Below, piece after piece: positions 11,061-21,248 of a stretch of DNA of 64,000 nucleotides. Below the pieces are notes generated by a model. It had not been told where the DNA came from. It searched no databases and saw only the letters and a list, made by a program, of their open reading frames with translations. Numbering within the stretch: position 1 is the first letter of the stretch; every line of letters starts with the position of its first letter. Source of the stretch: Eriocheir sinensis (taxonomy: Eukaryota; Arthropoda; Malacostraca; Decapoda; Varunidae); NCBI RefSeq assembly GCF_024679095.1, contig NC_066544.1, positions 3,751,401 to 3,815,400 on the forward strand, read 5' to 3'. A program made the translations under genes and the position numbers.

Positions 11061-11569
11061 AAATCATTCCCCCTCTGATTCCTTTATGCCTGTTATTAAG
11101 ATTCTTCAGAATGATGTTTCCTATGCCCTCTCTGGCCTAAACTCTCAGAAAGCTTATGGACCTGATGAAGTGCCTCCTATTACCCTTAAAAACTGTGCCT
11201 CCGTGCTGACACCCTGCCTGGTCAAACTCTTTCGCCTCTGCTTGTCAACATTTACCTTTCCTTCCTGTTGGAAGTACGCCTTCATACAGCTTGTGCCTAA
11301 GAAGGGTGACCGTTCCAATACCTCAAACAACAGCCCTATAGCTTTACTTTCCTGTCTATCTAAAGCTTTTGAATCAATCCTTAACCGGAAGATTCAAAAG
11401 CACCTTTCCACTTCTGACCTATCTGATCGCCAGTATGGGTTCCGCAAGGGGCGTTCTACTGGCGATCTTCTTGCTCTCTTAATTAATTAACAGACTCTTG
11501 GTCATCCTCTATTAACTGTTTCGGTGAAACTTTCTTAGTTGTGCTACATATCGAAAGCTTTCATAAGAA
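11061..11569 (+). mobile_element. Family J LINE fragment (RT N-terminal half)
   Basis: It starts directly after the poly-A of the preceding J copy and encodes MPVIKILQNDVSYALSGLNS, KKGDRSNTSN, ALLSCLSKAFESILNRKIQK and GFRKGRSTGD. A stop then follows (LLALLIN at 11490). It breaks off at about 11569, where a minus-strand CR1-like tail begins. The codon equivalent to one Leu in 'DLLSDRQY' is deleted. Confidence 0.8.
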
Positions 11570-12237
11570 CATAAGAACGTAAGGAGTCTGCAAGAGACCA
11601 ATAGGCCTATACAAGGCAGCTCCTCTTCTTGAATGTAGCTATGGTATTCGCTCACACAACATGGCTGTCAAGCCTGTTCCATTCATCTACCACTTTACTG
11701 GTAAACCAATTCTTGCCTATGTCTTTGCTGAATCTGAATTTGTCTAATTTGAAACCATTGCTACGTGTCCTACCTGCCATCCCCTTTATTAAAGCCCTTC
11801 ATCCATTTATAGACTTCTATCAAGTCTCCTCGCAACCTTCGCCTTTCTAGCGAGTGTAGATTTAAATGCTTCAGTCTATCTTCATAAGGCAAGTTTCTCA
11901 CCCCCTATATCATCTTTGTCATCCTCCTCTGTACAGACTCTAACATCTTGATATCCATTCTATAGTAGGGGGACCAGAACTGAACTGCATAATCGAGATG
12001 AGGTCTAACTAGTGCTAAGTAAAATCTTAGGATGACTTCAGCGCTCCTATTGCTTACGCTCCAAGAGATGAAACTCATTACCCTGTTCGCCCGATTTTTA
12101 GCCTGAATGCATTGGGCCCTAGGACAGAGGTTATAGCTCACTAGGACTCCTAAGTCTCTTTCACACCCAGACCTGCTTAGAGGAGTGTCATTTAAGGAGT
12201 AATTGTGTGAGGGATTACTCCCACCTACACTCAGAAT
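11570..12237 (-). mobile_element. CR1-like LINE 3' end
   Basis: On the minus strand it encodes RDLGVLVSYNLCPRAQCIQA (partly), NRVMSFISWSVSNRSAEVIL and LVRPHLDYAVQFWSPYYRMD, then IKMLESVQRRMTKMI: the post-RT thumb region. The 3' UTR ends at the 'gaacataagaac' tail near 11570. The other end stops at 12237, at the first base of an ERV LTR. The uninterrupted equivalent is visible at 27580-27600, so the LTR cut this LINE. Confidence 0.8.
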
Positions 12238-12640
12238 TGTTATAGTAGTTGCAATTATATCAGTGTATTATTATTATCATTATATATTACCATGGATTAA
12301 GAATGCATGTATAGTGGAAAATATCCACTTCAGAGAGATCACGCCACCATTGTAGGAATGTCATCTGTCAGTGTTTACCGGACGAGCGTTTCGGTATGTG
12401 TAACAAAGCATTTCGTCAAACTTAGGGGCCACCTTGACTTACACGACCATTTGTAATTTCATTATTTTCCATGTCTCTAACGTCACTCCTTCCTTGGAGC
12501 CCGACTGACACAGACCTAGTGTCTCGGCTCTCTCCAACGTTCCCTGTATTTTAGGTTTAAGAATACATTTCACCTAAAGCAGCGAGTGTTTCCCTCACGC
12601 CCTGTCTGAGCTCCACGCAACCAAGCCTTCCACCGTTACA
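12238..12640 (+). repeat. ERV 5' LTR
   Basis: It begins TGTTATAGTAG and ends CCGTTACA, and shares with the 3' LTR the blocks 'gaatgtc', 'gtcagtgtttaccg', 'caccttgac' and 'gactgacaca'. It is clearly more diverged from its own 3' LTR than that LTR is from the LTR of the second copy at 47357-47729. Directly after it, 'ttattggtgatcagcgg' (12641-12657) is where a tRNA primer binding site starting TGG would lie. Confidence 0.8.
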
Positions 12641-13791
12641 TTATTGGTGATCAGCGGTGCTCCAACGTGCCCTAGCCATCGCTACCTCATCTGTTCTACA
12701 GCGCTACAAGCCACAAGAATTCACAGAACAGGGGGCAGGCGTTACGTTACATTACGTTACAAGGAAGGAGTCACAAGCAGCCATTTCCGAGTCTACAGGC
12801 CGTCCAACCACAGGCCAACTCCATTCGTCGGGCTACGAGCTCACTGCAAGCCACCGGTTACGCAGCAGAAGGAGTCACACCCTCGGGCCCCCCGCCCGGC
12901 GGTCACGCCCACCACCCACACCGGCAACATCGACGCACCACAACGGCAACACTGCCACTGCCAGGGACGTCGCCCAAATCAAACAAGGGTAAGCTCGGAC
13001 ATCTACCGGGTGACTACAAGCAATTACCACCTCGGTCGCCCGCACAAGAGGTACCATAACCAGGCCGCCAAATCTACTAGCGCTGCTCCGTAACACTCAA
13101 AATACGGAGAACACCGCAGCCGTCCTACGTCTGGCAAGGAGTTCCGGGAGCCGCCATAGACAAACGCCTTGGCTCAGCACATTCTGCAACACCTCCCGGT
13201 TCACCACTGGTCCGCCATCAACTCCAGATTCGACCTTCAACCGCCTGCTGCGGGTTCTCCACGACTCCAGGAGCTTGGTACCATAAGGCCGCCGTCCTGC
13301 CTTCGTCGCCAGTACTACAATATCACCGGTATTGTTCCTTACACTGTTTTTTCAGAAGTGCTGATTAAGCTAATTGCGTTTCATTCACTATGAACGCACG
13401 ATTCTGATAATTCTTTGTATCTAACACTGTTAGTCATCCATATAATTGTTAAAGTAAACGATCGTACGCGCACGATATTGATCATTATCCGGTCTATTGT
13501 ATCGTATTTGTATTGTTCAGTTATATTTTCCTCACGCAATTCAACTTCCTTAGTTTATCCTACACTCCGTTTTCTTTTCGCCGCTCGGGAGAAAACCACC
13601 TTTTCAAGGCAAACTCATTTAGTCCTTCTAAACCATCTAATAGTTAACATTCCATTACGTCTAACAGACTACTTGCTAACCATCTCCTCTTGTTTTTAGG
13701 GGTACTGTGCAAATATTAATTCAGACGCGTTCCGTAAATATTTACAGCTAATAAACTATGATAATATATTGTCGCTGAGTTAAGCCAAATT
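12641..13791 (+). other. ERV leader between 5' LTR and gag
   Basis: This stretch of about 1.15 kb holds no recognised coding domain. The open frames of 149 and 111 codons at about 12644-13093 are low-complexity (His/Arg/Pro/Thr) and unlike gag. A candidate splice donor CAAGG/GTAAGC lies at 12988-12994 and could pair with the acceptor before env. That pairing is inference. Confidence 0.55.
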
Positions 13792-15013
13792 ATGAACAAA
13801 GAGACACTCGCTCAGCTCGGTGACACCTTTAAGCAGTTAACACAAACCTCAGGAGAAGAGGAAGTGGAACACGATACAAACATCGATGAATTTAATAATG
13901 TAAGTTTACGTTCAGGCACTCATTATTCATCAATTCCAGAACGCAGAGATCATTCGCCCCCGAGTTCGTCAGGATACTTACAACCCACTCAACCAAACTC
14001 AACTCGATCATGCCTAACGATCCACCTCCTCCGCCCCCTCCTGCCGGGGGCACCTCTCACTTGCAACCTCCGATTCGGGTCATTCCAACTTACGCCAGTA
14101 TCCGACAGTTTGCCGGCAGTGAGTCAGACTATTCGGCGAGACAGTTCTTAGATCTATGTGAGTCTGCCATCCTAAATTCCTCCATTACGGAAGATCATGA
14201 CAAAATTGCGTTCATTCGGTCCCGGTTACTACCAGGCTCTCGGGCACTAAATTTGATGCAGTCCTCGGGGTTCGCTTCGGGGGACATTGGAGTAAGCTAT
14301 GAGATCTTTAAAAAGAACTTCATTAAAATCTTCGGGGGTGTAGTAAACTGAGCATCGTTAGACAGATGGCCCACACGGGTGAGTTCCTCCAAAAGAATTC
14401 CTCAACAAAACCGATTTGGGACGCCATGACTGAGGCAAATCAGCTGGCAGTTGACTGTATCAAAAGTCTAGAGGACGCACATTGGATACCATAGGGCAGT
14501 ATGCCAAAACATCAGGTGAAGACCGTCTTGGAGTTGTTTTCTTATTTATTTCATATTTCAGAAATGAACCGCCGTTCTATCCTTCCCTTAACCTTCAAAC
14601 CAGGTGGGAAGTTGGTTGACTTCGTCTCAGAGTTAGAAGTCAAGGTTCAAGAACACACTCACAATCAGCCACTAGCAGCAGCCGCAGCATTGCAGCCACA
14701 AAGTAAGGCATATCTCACCTGTGGGTTTTGCAAACAGTCAGGACATTCCGAGAGTACATGCTATTCGAAACGTAAGGACTCTGCACACTCTACACAGGGT
14801 TCTGATAGGAGATCAGGGGGGTACAGCGGCAGCCATCACTCATCTCACAGGAACCATAGGCCAAACCATCAGCGGAAGACTGACTTTTGCCATGTCCACG
14901 GGAATTGTTTTCATGATACAGACAGTTGTTATGCAATACAACAGGCCATGGAGGACCAGAGGAGCAAATCTCCGGCAGACAGTAAAAACAAACCCCTCCA
15001 GTTCTCAAAATAA
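13792..15013 (+). pseudogene. ERV gag, frame-broken
   Basis: The N-terminal frame starts at the ATG at 13792 (MNKETLAQLGDTFKQL). It shifts to a second frame around 14010 (proline-rich, then IRVIPTYASIRQFAGSESDY and ARQFLDLCESAILNSSIT, Ty3-type Gag core) and to a third after 14351. The last frame, to 15013, carries a CCHC zinc knuckle CGFCKQSGHSESTC at about 14720-14760 and a second Cys/His cluster, FCHVHGNCFHDTDSC. Gag would form the capsid and bind RNA. A stop near 14494 and the frame changes make it non-functional. pol opens at 15024 in a different phase. Confidence 0.75.
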
Positions 15014-15023
15014 ACAGGCATGA

Positions 15024-17069
15024 CTCCGTGACAGCCACAAGGCATACATCCAAGTATCCCATAAGGACGATACTAATTGGGAGCAGCTTGACTCAGTCAT
15101 TGCCGCCTTGGGACGGACAAGCAGAATTGCCCTCCCTTGCAAGGTGGGCAAAATTTCACTCACCTTAGCGGTGGACACAGGTGCGACAGTCAACGTAATC
15201 TCAGACTCCGCTTACAGGTCACTGACACGACAGGCGAGAGGGGAAAATTGGCCACTACAAGAGAACGACCTGAATGTGATAGGCGTGACAGGCACCACGT
15301 TGGGAATCCTAGGGCGAGTACCACTAACGGTCAACTTACATGAAAAGGTATGTCCCTTTCGAGATTTCTTTTATGTATCTAGCAGGTTTGCTTTACCTGT
15401 AGATGGGATCTTAGGAATAAACGCCATGAAAGACCTGCACATAACCATAAACCCTGAAAGCAACGCGATCGTGTATCAAGGACGACGCATACAGGGGATG
15501 GTAAATCCATCGCCTATGTCACCAGTAGTCCCGCCCTCAGAAGGGGAAAATGACCAATCCACCACAGACTCGGGGTCTGCCACCGCCCAAGTGTCACCTC
15601 TTACGGTCAAACCACACGAAAACATTACAGACTTGAGGCGGACAGTAACGGCAGTCGTAGAGGGACCTCAAATAGTTCCGGATCGTGCTGCAAAACTTGT
15701 TAAAATCAGGTTACCTAACGCCCCTCCGACGGGCAGTGATGTGTGCATTGACGGAGCACCACACATACACCGGGTGACGGTGGAGGTAACTCTCGCGACA
15801 GTCAAGGAGGGAGGTATTGCAGAGGCATTTATAATAAACACGTCAGGATCCCCTGTCTCCTTAAACCACGGTGTTAGATTATGCCAGTGTCTAGTGTATG
15901 GGAAAAATGTAGCCTCGGTACCAGCTGATATGTTAGAACAAGGTGTCATCAAAGAATCAAACTCACCGTGGAATTCACCCTTGTTTCTGGTTCCAAAGAA
16001 AGACGGTTCTTACCGTCCTGTGATAGATTTCCGGCGTGTGAACACCGCGACCGTTGATGATCATTTTCCACTTCCCGTTCTTAGAGATCTTCTGATGTGT
16101 CTCGGTAGAGGAAATAAAGTCTTTACGAGTCTTGATCTGGTCAGTGGCTACTGGTAACTGCCCATGGCCCCCGAGTCACGGGAAATAACGGTTTTCAGCA
16201 CGCCTCATGGCCACTATGAGTGGACGAGGATGCCGTTCGAGCTCAAAGGAGCTCCCTTGACCTTCCAAAGGACAATGAACAGTATTTTTGGTGACTTGCT
16301 GGGCAACTCTGCCTATGTGTATTTAGACGACATCAGCATAGCAAGTAAAGACGTGCATGCACACATGGAAACACTAAAAGCAGTCCTACACAGACTTCAA
16401 GAGATCGGATTAAAGCTCAAAATCACCAAATGTGAATTTTTAAAGCCTTGGATCAAGTTCTTGGGGCATGTCGTGGACGAATTCGGCATCCACACAGTGG
16501 ACGACAAAATAAAAGCTATTGCCGAGTTCCCTCAGCCAACGTCTGCGGACAAGGTACGGTCTTTCTTGGGTGTCGCAGGTTATTACAGGCCTTTCATAAA
16601 GGACTTCGCAGCACGGGCGAGTCCCCTAACCCATCTATTAAAGAAAGACGTATCATTTCAGTGGCTCCCAGCTCAACAAACGAGCTTTGAGGATTGAAAG
16701 AAAGCGCTTACACAGGCTCCGGTTCTTGTCTTTCCGGATTTCAAGGACCCCTTTCAGCTTTGTACCGACGCTTCGGCTAGTGGACTAGGAGCCGCTTTGA
16801 TGCAAACAGATAAGTCCGGCAAAAAACATGTGATAGCGTTCGCCAGTCGAGTACTAACAGCTCCGGAAAAGAACTATTCTGTTACCCACCTAGAGGCTCT
16901 TGCAATTGTGTGGGCTCTGAAGCATTTTCGTGACATAGTGATGGGGTACATAATTGTGGTGTATACGGACCACGCGGCCATAACTGATCTTTTCAAGGAA
17001 AAAAACCTACACGGTCGTCTGGCAAGATGGTTCTTAACGATCCAAACATACAATCCGGAGATAAAATAA
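15024..17069 (+). pseudogene. ERV pol: aspartic protease, reverse transcriptase, RNase H
   Basis: A single reading phase is interrupted by in-frame stops at about 16155, 16695 and 17067. The protease motif LAVDTGATVNVISD is at about 15168-15209 and ILGINAMKDL downstream. RT blocks follow: VIKESNSPWNSPLFLVPKKD, YRPVIDFRRVN, TSLDLVSGYW just before the first stop, then TPHGHYEWTRMPFELKGAPL and the catalytic YLDD at 16320-16331. The RNase H part has LCTDASASGLGAAL and VTHLEALAIVWALKHF. The protease would cut the polyprotein, and RT/RNase H would make the cDNA. The catalytic residues are present, but the stops prevent full translation. Confidence 0.85.
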
Positions 17070-17087
17070 ATCACCGGGAAAAAAAAA

Positions 17088-18393
17088 ATGTGGTCGGAAT
17101 ATTCCGATTGGCGCGATTACCACCCCAGAGGTCATCCACAACTTCACTTCACTGAGCTACACACTGCTCAGCGAGACCACCCTGTGTGGAAGAGGTTAAT
17201 TTACGCCCTCGAGTCGGGAGACGAAACAAACCTTCCTGAATTGCCAGTTCCTTTTACAATTCTTCCTATCAGAGGACAACCTATAGAACAACTGGTCATC
17301 CCAGACAAATACGTCCCCGTGACGCTAAAGCTGGTCCATAGCACATCCATTGCGGGTCACCCAGGAAGAGACAAGACGCTATCTGTCCCCAGACGAAAAT
17401 TCTACTGGCCCACATTACGGGTTGATGTAAAAAAAACATGTCGCACATTGCGTCGTTTGTGCTAAGCACAAGGGGTCCGTAAAAGGTCCAGCACCTATGT
17501 TGCAATACCCAGTACCAGAGGCGCCATGGGATGTTGTTAATATAGACTTATTACAGCTCCCCCAGAGCCAACATGGTTCGCGCTACTTATTGGTGTGCGT
17601 CGACCAGTTCTCTAGGTTTCTAGTTCTAGCGCCTCTCAAGGACAAGATAGCCACACGCGTGGCCCATGCCCTCGTGACTCACGTGTTGTGTCCACATTCG
17701 TCTCCTCGAATTCTTTTGAGTGACAATGGCACCGAGTTTAGGAACTCTGTATTGAGCGAAATATGCGCTCAGTTTAACATCACGCAGTCCTTCATCACAG
17801 CTTACCACCCAGCTGCTAATGGTTTGGGGGTGTGGGATAATAGTAAAATCTTACAGGTCCTCAGGCATTTCGTTAACGATCTCCACGATAACTGGTTGTT
17901 TTGGATATCGCATATAGCCCCTTCCATAAATACGTCGGTAAACGACTCTACTTTGAAGTCTCCCTACTCCATCTTATATGGGGTGGAGAAACGTCTTCCG
18001 TACGAGTTCCTAACAACACCACAATACCCTCTCTACAACATTGATAGGTACGCACAACAGCAGATGCATATGTTTTCCAAGATACACTCAGAAGTTAGGT
18101 TTAAGTTAAAAGCTGCGAAGGTTGAAATGATGTCAAAACAACACACAGAGGCCGTCCCGGTGAAATTAAAAGAGGGTGACACAGTCATGATTAAGCAAGC
18201 GGAAAGGAGTTCGAAACTGGGAGCTAAATTTGTGGGTCCTTACCGAGTTGTTCGGAATGTCAGGGGAAATCGGTTCGAGGTTCCAGAGTCGAATAGTGGA
18301 GTCAGTCTAGAAGTTCACAGTGATCGTCTGAAAGTTATTCCATCACCTTTGGACCTTGGTATTGGTAATTCCCCCTCAGAGTCAAATGTTTAA
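17088..18393 (+). pseudogene. ERV integrase, frameshifted, catalytic Glu not found
   Basis: The N-terminal zinc-binding segment is in one phase to about 17465 (HSTSIAGHPGRDKTL, RRKFYWPTLRVDV) and reads on in another phase (HVAHCVVCAKHKG). The switch is at an A run at 17429-17436. The core follows from 17497: first Asp in WDVVNIDLLQ (about 17545), second Asp in LLSDNGTEF (about 17722). Where the DDE Glu is expected, the sequence reads HPAANGLGVWDNSKILQ with no Glu. The C-terminus has a GPY/F-like LGAKFVGPYRVVRNVRGN. An integrase would insert the cDNA; this one looks catalytically dead. Confidence 0.8.
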
Positions 18394-18443
18394 CAAGATA
18401 ATCCCAACACCCATAGCTATAACTTGAGACCACGGGTTTGGGT

Positions 18444-18725
18444 AGGCGGTGGCCGAATTGGTAGAGTACTGGGCCCACATTCACCGCGTGATGGGCGACG
18501 CGGGTCCTGAAGACCACCCATCAACCCGGACTCTTGAGGAAGCCGTCCAAGCGAATCAAGAACGAGTTCCGGGGGGCAGCATGAGCCAATGCAAGATGGC
18601 GCCACTATAAACACTCGCCTGCGCCAGAACGGGCTGGGCCGACCATCAGGCCCCACCTGGAAGAAGTCTTGGGCCGACCATCAGGCCCCACCAGGAAGAT
18701 GCCTACCGGCGCAACAGGCAGCGAC

Positions 18726-18760
<35 letters not shown>
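18444..18760 (+). mobile_element. SINE inserted between ERV pol and env
   Basis: The head 'ggcggtggccgaattggtag' and the body blocks (ccacccatcaacccggact, tggcgccactataaac, gcctaccggcgcaac) match the SINE family. It ends in 33 A residues (18728-18760). A 34-base-scale duplication, 'tgggccgaccatcaggcccc', occurs twice near its 3' end. It sits about 25 bases upstream of the env start codon. Confidence 0.85.
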
Positions 18761-18763
<3 letters not shown>

Positions 18764-18786
18764 TTCATTCCCACCACTTACAGATT
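18761..18786 (+). promoter_or_regulatory. Candidate env splice acceptor
   Basis: A pyrimidine-rich tract (cattcccaccacttacag) ends with AG at 18782-18783, three bases before the env ATG at 18787. Envelope genes of retroviruses and errantiviruses are commonly translated from a spliced RNA, so the position is suggestive. Not tested. Confidence 0.45.
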
Positions 18787-20443
18787 ATGATGTTGCGTTT
18801 TCTGATCATCTTGTTGTCCCTCGGCTCCCTGCTTGCAACGACACCCATCCACCTGAAGCCTGGCGCCCTCACGGCACACATAGGAGAGGTCTTCCTCATA
18901 GAAGATGTGCTCCTCGTAAAATATCCATATACTTCCTTGACCAACACCACTGACACAATCAGGATAGTCTCAGAAAAACTACTCGGCATTGCAGACGCCA
19001 TACGGGCTACCGAGACTAGGGAATCAAAGGCACCTTCTAGTACCAACTCTGAATCTTTTTCAACTACTGGAGGATAGGATTCTGTTCTTGCGGGGTAAAG
19101 TTGATGAGGTAGACATATATTATAGTTTTCACTCAGTTCACTCTCGGGTAAAGAGGGGGTTGCTCAACATCGTTGGGTCCGCCTCAAAGTTCCTCTTCGG
19201 TACGGCAACCGACGAGGACGTACGCGATTTGCGGGACCACTACGCTCATGTACTCTCCTTTGCTGCCCGAAATCGCAGGGTGATCAACGCCAATTGCAGA
19301 AAACTTGCGCGGTTGCATGCTAACATTGAGGAACTGCTAGAGCAGACAAATAAGATGATAGAGGTTATCAACATAGTTGTCAAACAGATCGACCATGTGA
19401 ATCAATTTCTCCTCCTAGATCAGGCCTTGCATGTATTGGAAAACGTCATTAACTATGTCGCAACGGCAAATCAGCAGGTTATTAGCAACATGGTTGATGC
19501 AGCGCACGGTAGAGTCACACCTGCCTTGTTCCCTCTACACGATTTGAGAACGACTGTCCATATCGGGTATCAAAATTATAGCCTAACACCTTTATTCAAC
19601 CCAGACATGAGTCAATATTTTTACCCCTTGATTGAGTCCAGCCTCACCCCCGATGCCATAATCATTCATGTTCCATTTGAAACGGCGGACGTGTTTGAGG
19701 CACATGAAATTGTCACGTTCCCTTTTTCAGCTAAGGACAGTGTGTTAGCCCTGGACACGTCCCCGTCTCTTGTTCTAATCGCGAAGGATTTCGCTCTGTA
19801 TTCAACGGGTAGCTACTCACTCTTGCAATATTGCAAGGAGACGGTCTTCAGGCGATTCTATTGCTCTGCGTCTCTCTTTGCCTTCCTACCAGTTCGGGGA
19901 GGGGTATGCGAGATCGCCCTCACCCGCGTAAACGCGTCTGACGCTCTTTCCCTGTGCCCTTACAAGCAGCTACCACCAACACCTGTTTTCCATAAGAACT
20001 TTCAGGGTCTGCATTATTTTCATTTCCCTCAGTCCTTCTATGCATCAGTCATCTGCCCGGAGGGTACCACTTATCAACGGGTTACTGGTCACTATGCCAT
20101 AGTGGAAGTATGCTATATCCGCTCCACTAACATAACAACGTACCCGTCCCGGATCCGTCTGGTTTTCACGGCCGATATTTCCCATCGAGTGTTTCCTCTA
20201 CGGTCTCTCGATAACATTCACTTCTCCAGCATCTCTTATGTGACTAATTCCCTTAATTCATTGTCTTTCGCAAACAAAACGAAGTTTGCGGAAACCCTGG
20301 AGGAAACGCTGCCTGAATACCTGCATCTCCCCTACTTATACCCTGGATTTTTTGTACCAATGTTTCTGATGTTCGTTAGTCTCGTCGTCATGTGCTACCT
20401 TATTAGGAGGAACTCTATCCTGCACGATTATTTGGTTGTGTAG
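18787..20443 (+). pseudogene. env: ERV env: fusion-protein-like envelope glycoprotein, one frameshift
   Basis: The first phase starts at 18787 with a hydrophobic signal-peptide-like N-terminus (MMLRFLIILLSLGSLLATT) and runs to 19077. The rest lies in another phase to 20443; the shift is around 19055-19075. A furin-type site RVKR is at 19145-19156. It is followed by a Gly/Ala-rich hydrophobic segment (GLLNIVGSASKFLFGTAT), the arrangement of baculovirus F and errantivirus Env proteins. A heptad-like region comes next, and near the C-terminus a membrane anchor (FFVPMFLMFVSLVVMCYLI) with a short tail. Several N-glycosylation sequons (NTT, NYS, NAS, NIT, NKT) are visible. Such proteins mediate membrane fusion. 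This copy is broken. Confidence 0.8.
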
Positions 20444-20877
20444 ACACGACGACTGGATACAGGGAGGCCACTGGCAAGGTAGTTTTTCCTTTTCTCAAAT
20501 AAGGACAGAGGACATAAACCTGGCATTCCCCTGCTCCTATACTTAACATTGTACTATGTTTCACTACTGCATTTTTTTTAGGAGCTAGATGAACGTTTCA
20601 TTGTCTGTAACTATGCCAGTTGATAGCTTCTTATACATGTGTCCTTATATTTATCTTTTGAGAGATTTCTTATGTTTCATGTCGCACGCGTTGTGCTTTA
20701 CCTCTCACTATTTATATTATAACTCCACATATGTTCTTACATAGCCAGTGTTTTAATGTAATTGTATCATAGGCAGTCTGCTTGACAAACTCCCACTATG
20801 TATGTTCATGGTAACTAGACTGCTATTTAGATTTTTGTATATCGTGAGGTCGCGATCACTAGTAGGTGACCGAGCAG
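20444..20877 (+). other. ERV region between env stop and 3' LTR
   Basis: This AT-rich non-coding stretch is conserved in the second copy at 47730-48138. I do not see a classic polypurine tract directly before the LTR; the last bases are 'gaccgagcag'. Confidence 0.6.
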
Positions 20878-21248
20878 TGTTATAGTAGGATATCAATGTA
20901 TTATTATTATTATTTAATATCACCACGAATTAGGCATACAATTGTCAATGGAAAAAAACCCATGACAGATATATCACGCTACCTTATAGGAATGTCGTCC
21001 GTCAGTGTTTACCGTCTCAGTTTTGTATACATCGCATTTCATAGTGCGTGGAGGTCACCTTGACGTACGTGACCAATTATTTTCCAACCTGTAAATCGTC
21101 ACTCCTTCACGAGAGTCCGACTGACACACAACGGAGTCGCTCTCGCTACGACGCTTCTTGTACATAAAGGCTACGAATATAATTCGCCTTAAGGAAGATG
21201 AAGTCTTAATCAACGCCCTTTTAAACGCCCCCCGGCAAGCCCGTTACA
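20878..21248 (+). repeat. ERV 3' LTR
   Basis: It begins TGTTATAGTAGG and ends CCGTTACA. It is near-identical along its length to the reverse complement of 47357-47729. At its right edge it joins 'gactggcatccaacc', part of the 3' region of the endonuclease-type LINE. That junction shares no duplicated bases with the 5' LTR left flank (cagaat). Confidence 0.85.

Larger units (their letters stand above)
12238..21248 (+). mobile_element. Endogenous retrovirus-like element (Ty3/Gypsy type, env-bearing), copy 1
   Basis: The order is 5' LTR (12238-12640), leader, gag, protease-RT-RNase H, integrase, a SINE insertion, env and 3' LTR (20878-21248). This is the organisation of errantivirus-like Metaviridae. 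pol carries several in-frame stops and a frameshift, env one frameshift, and the integrase lacks a recognisable catalytic Glu, so the copy is inactive. No target duplication flanks it: the left flank is a CR1-like LINE and the right flank another LINE. A second partial copy is at 47357-49742 on the minus strand. Confidence 0.85.

Noticed and set aside
12644..13093. 149-codon and 111-codon frames after the 5' LTR
   Set aside because: Low-complexity composition, no gag similarity, and placed in the leader; more likely chance.
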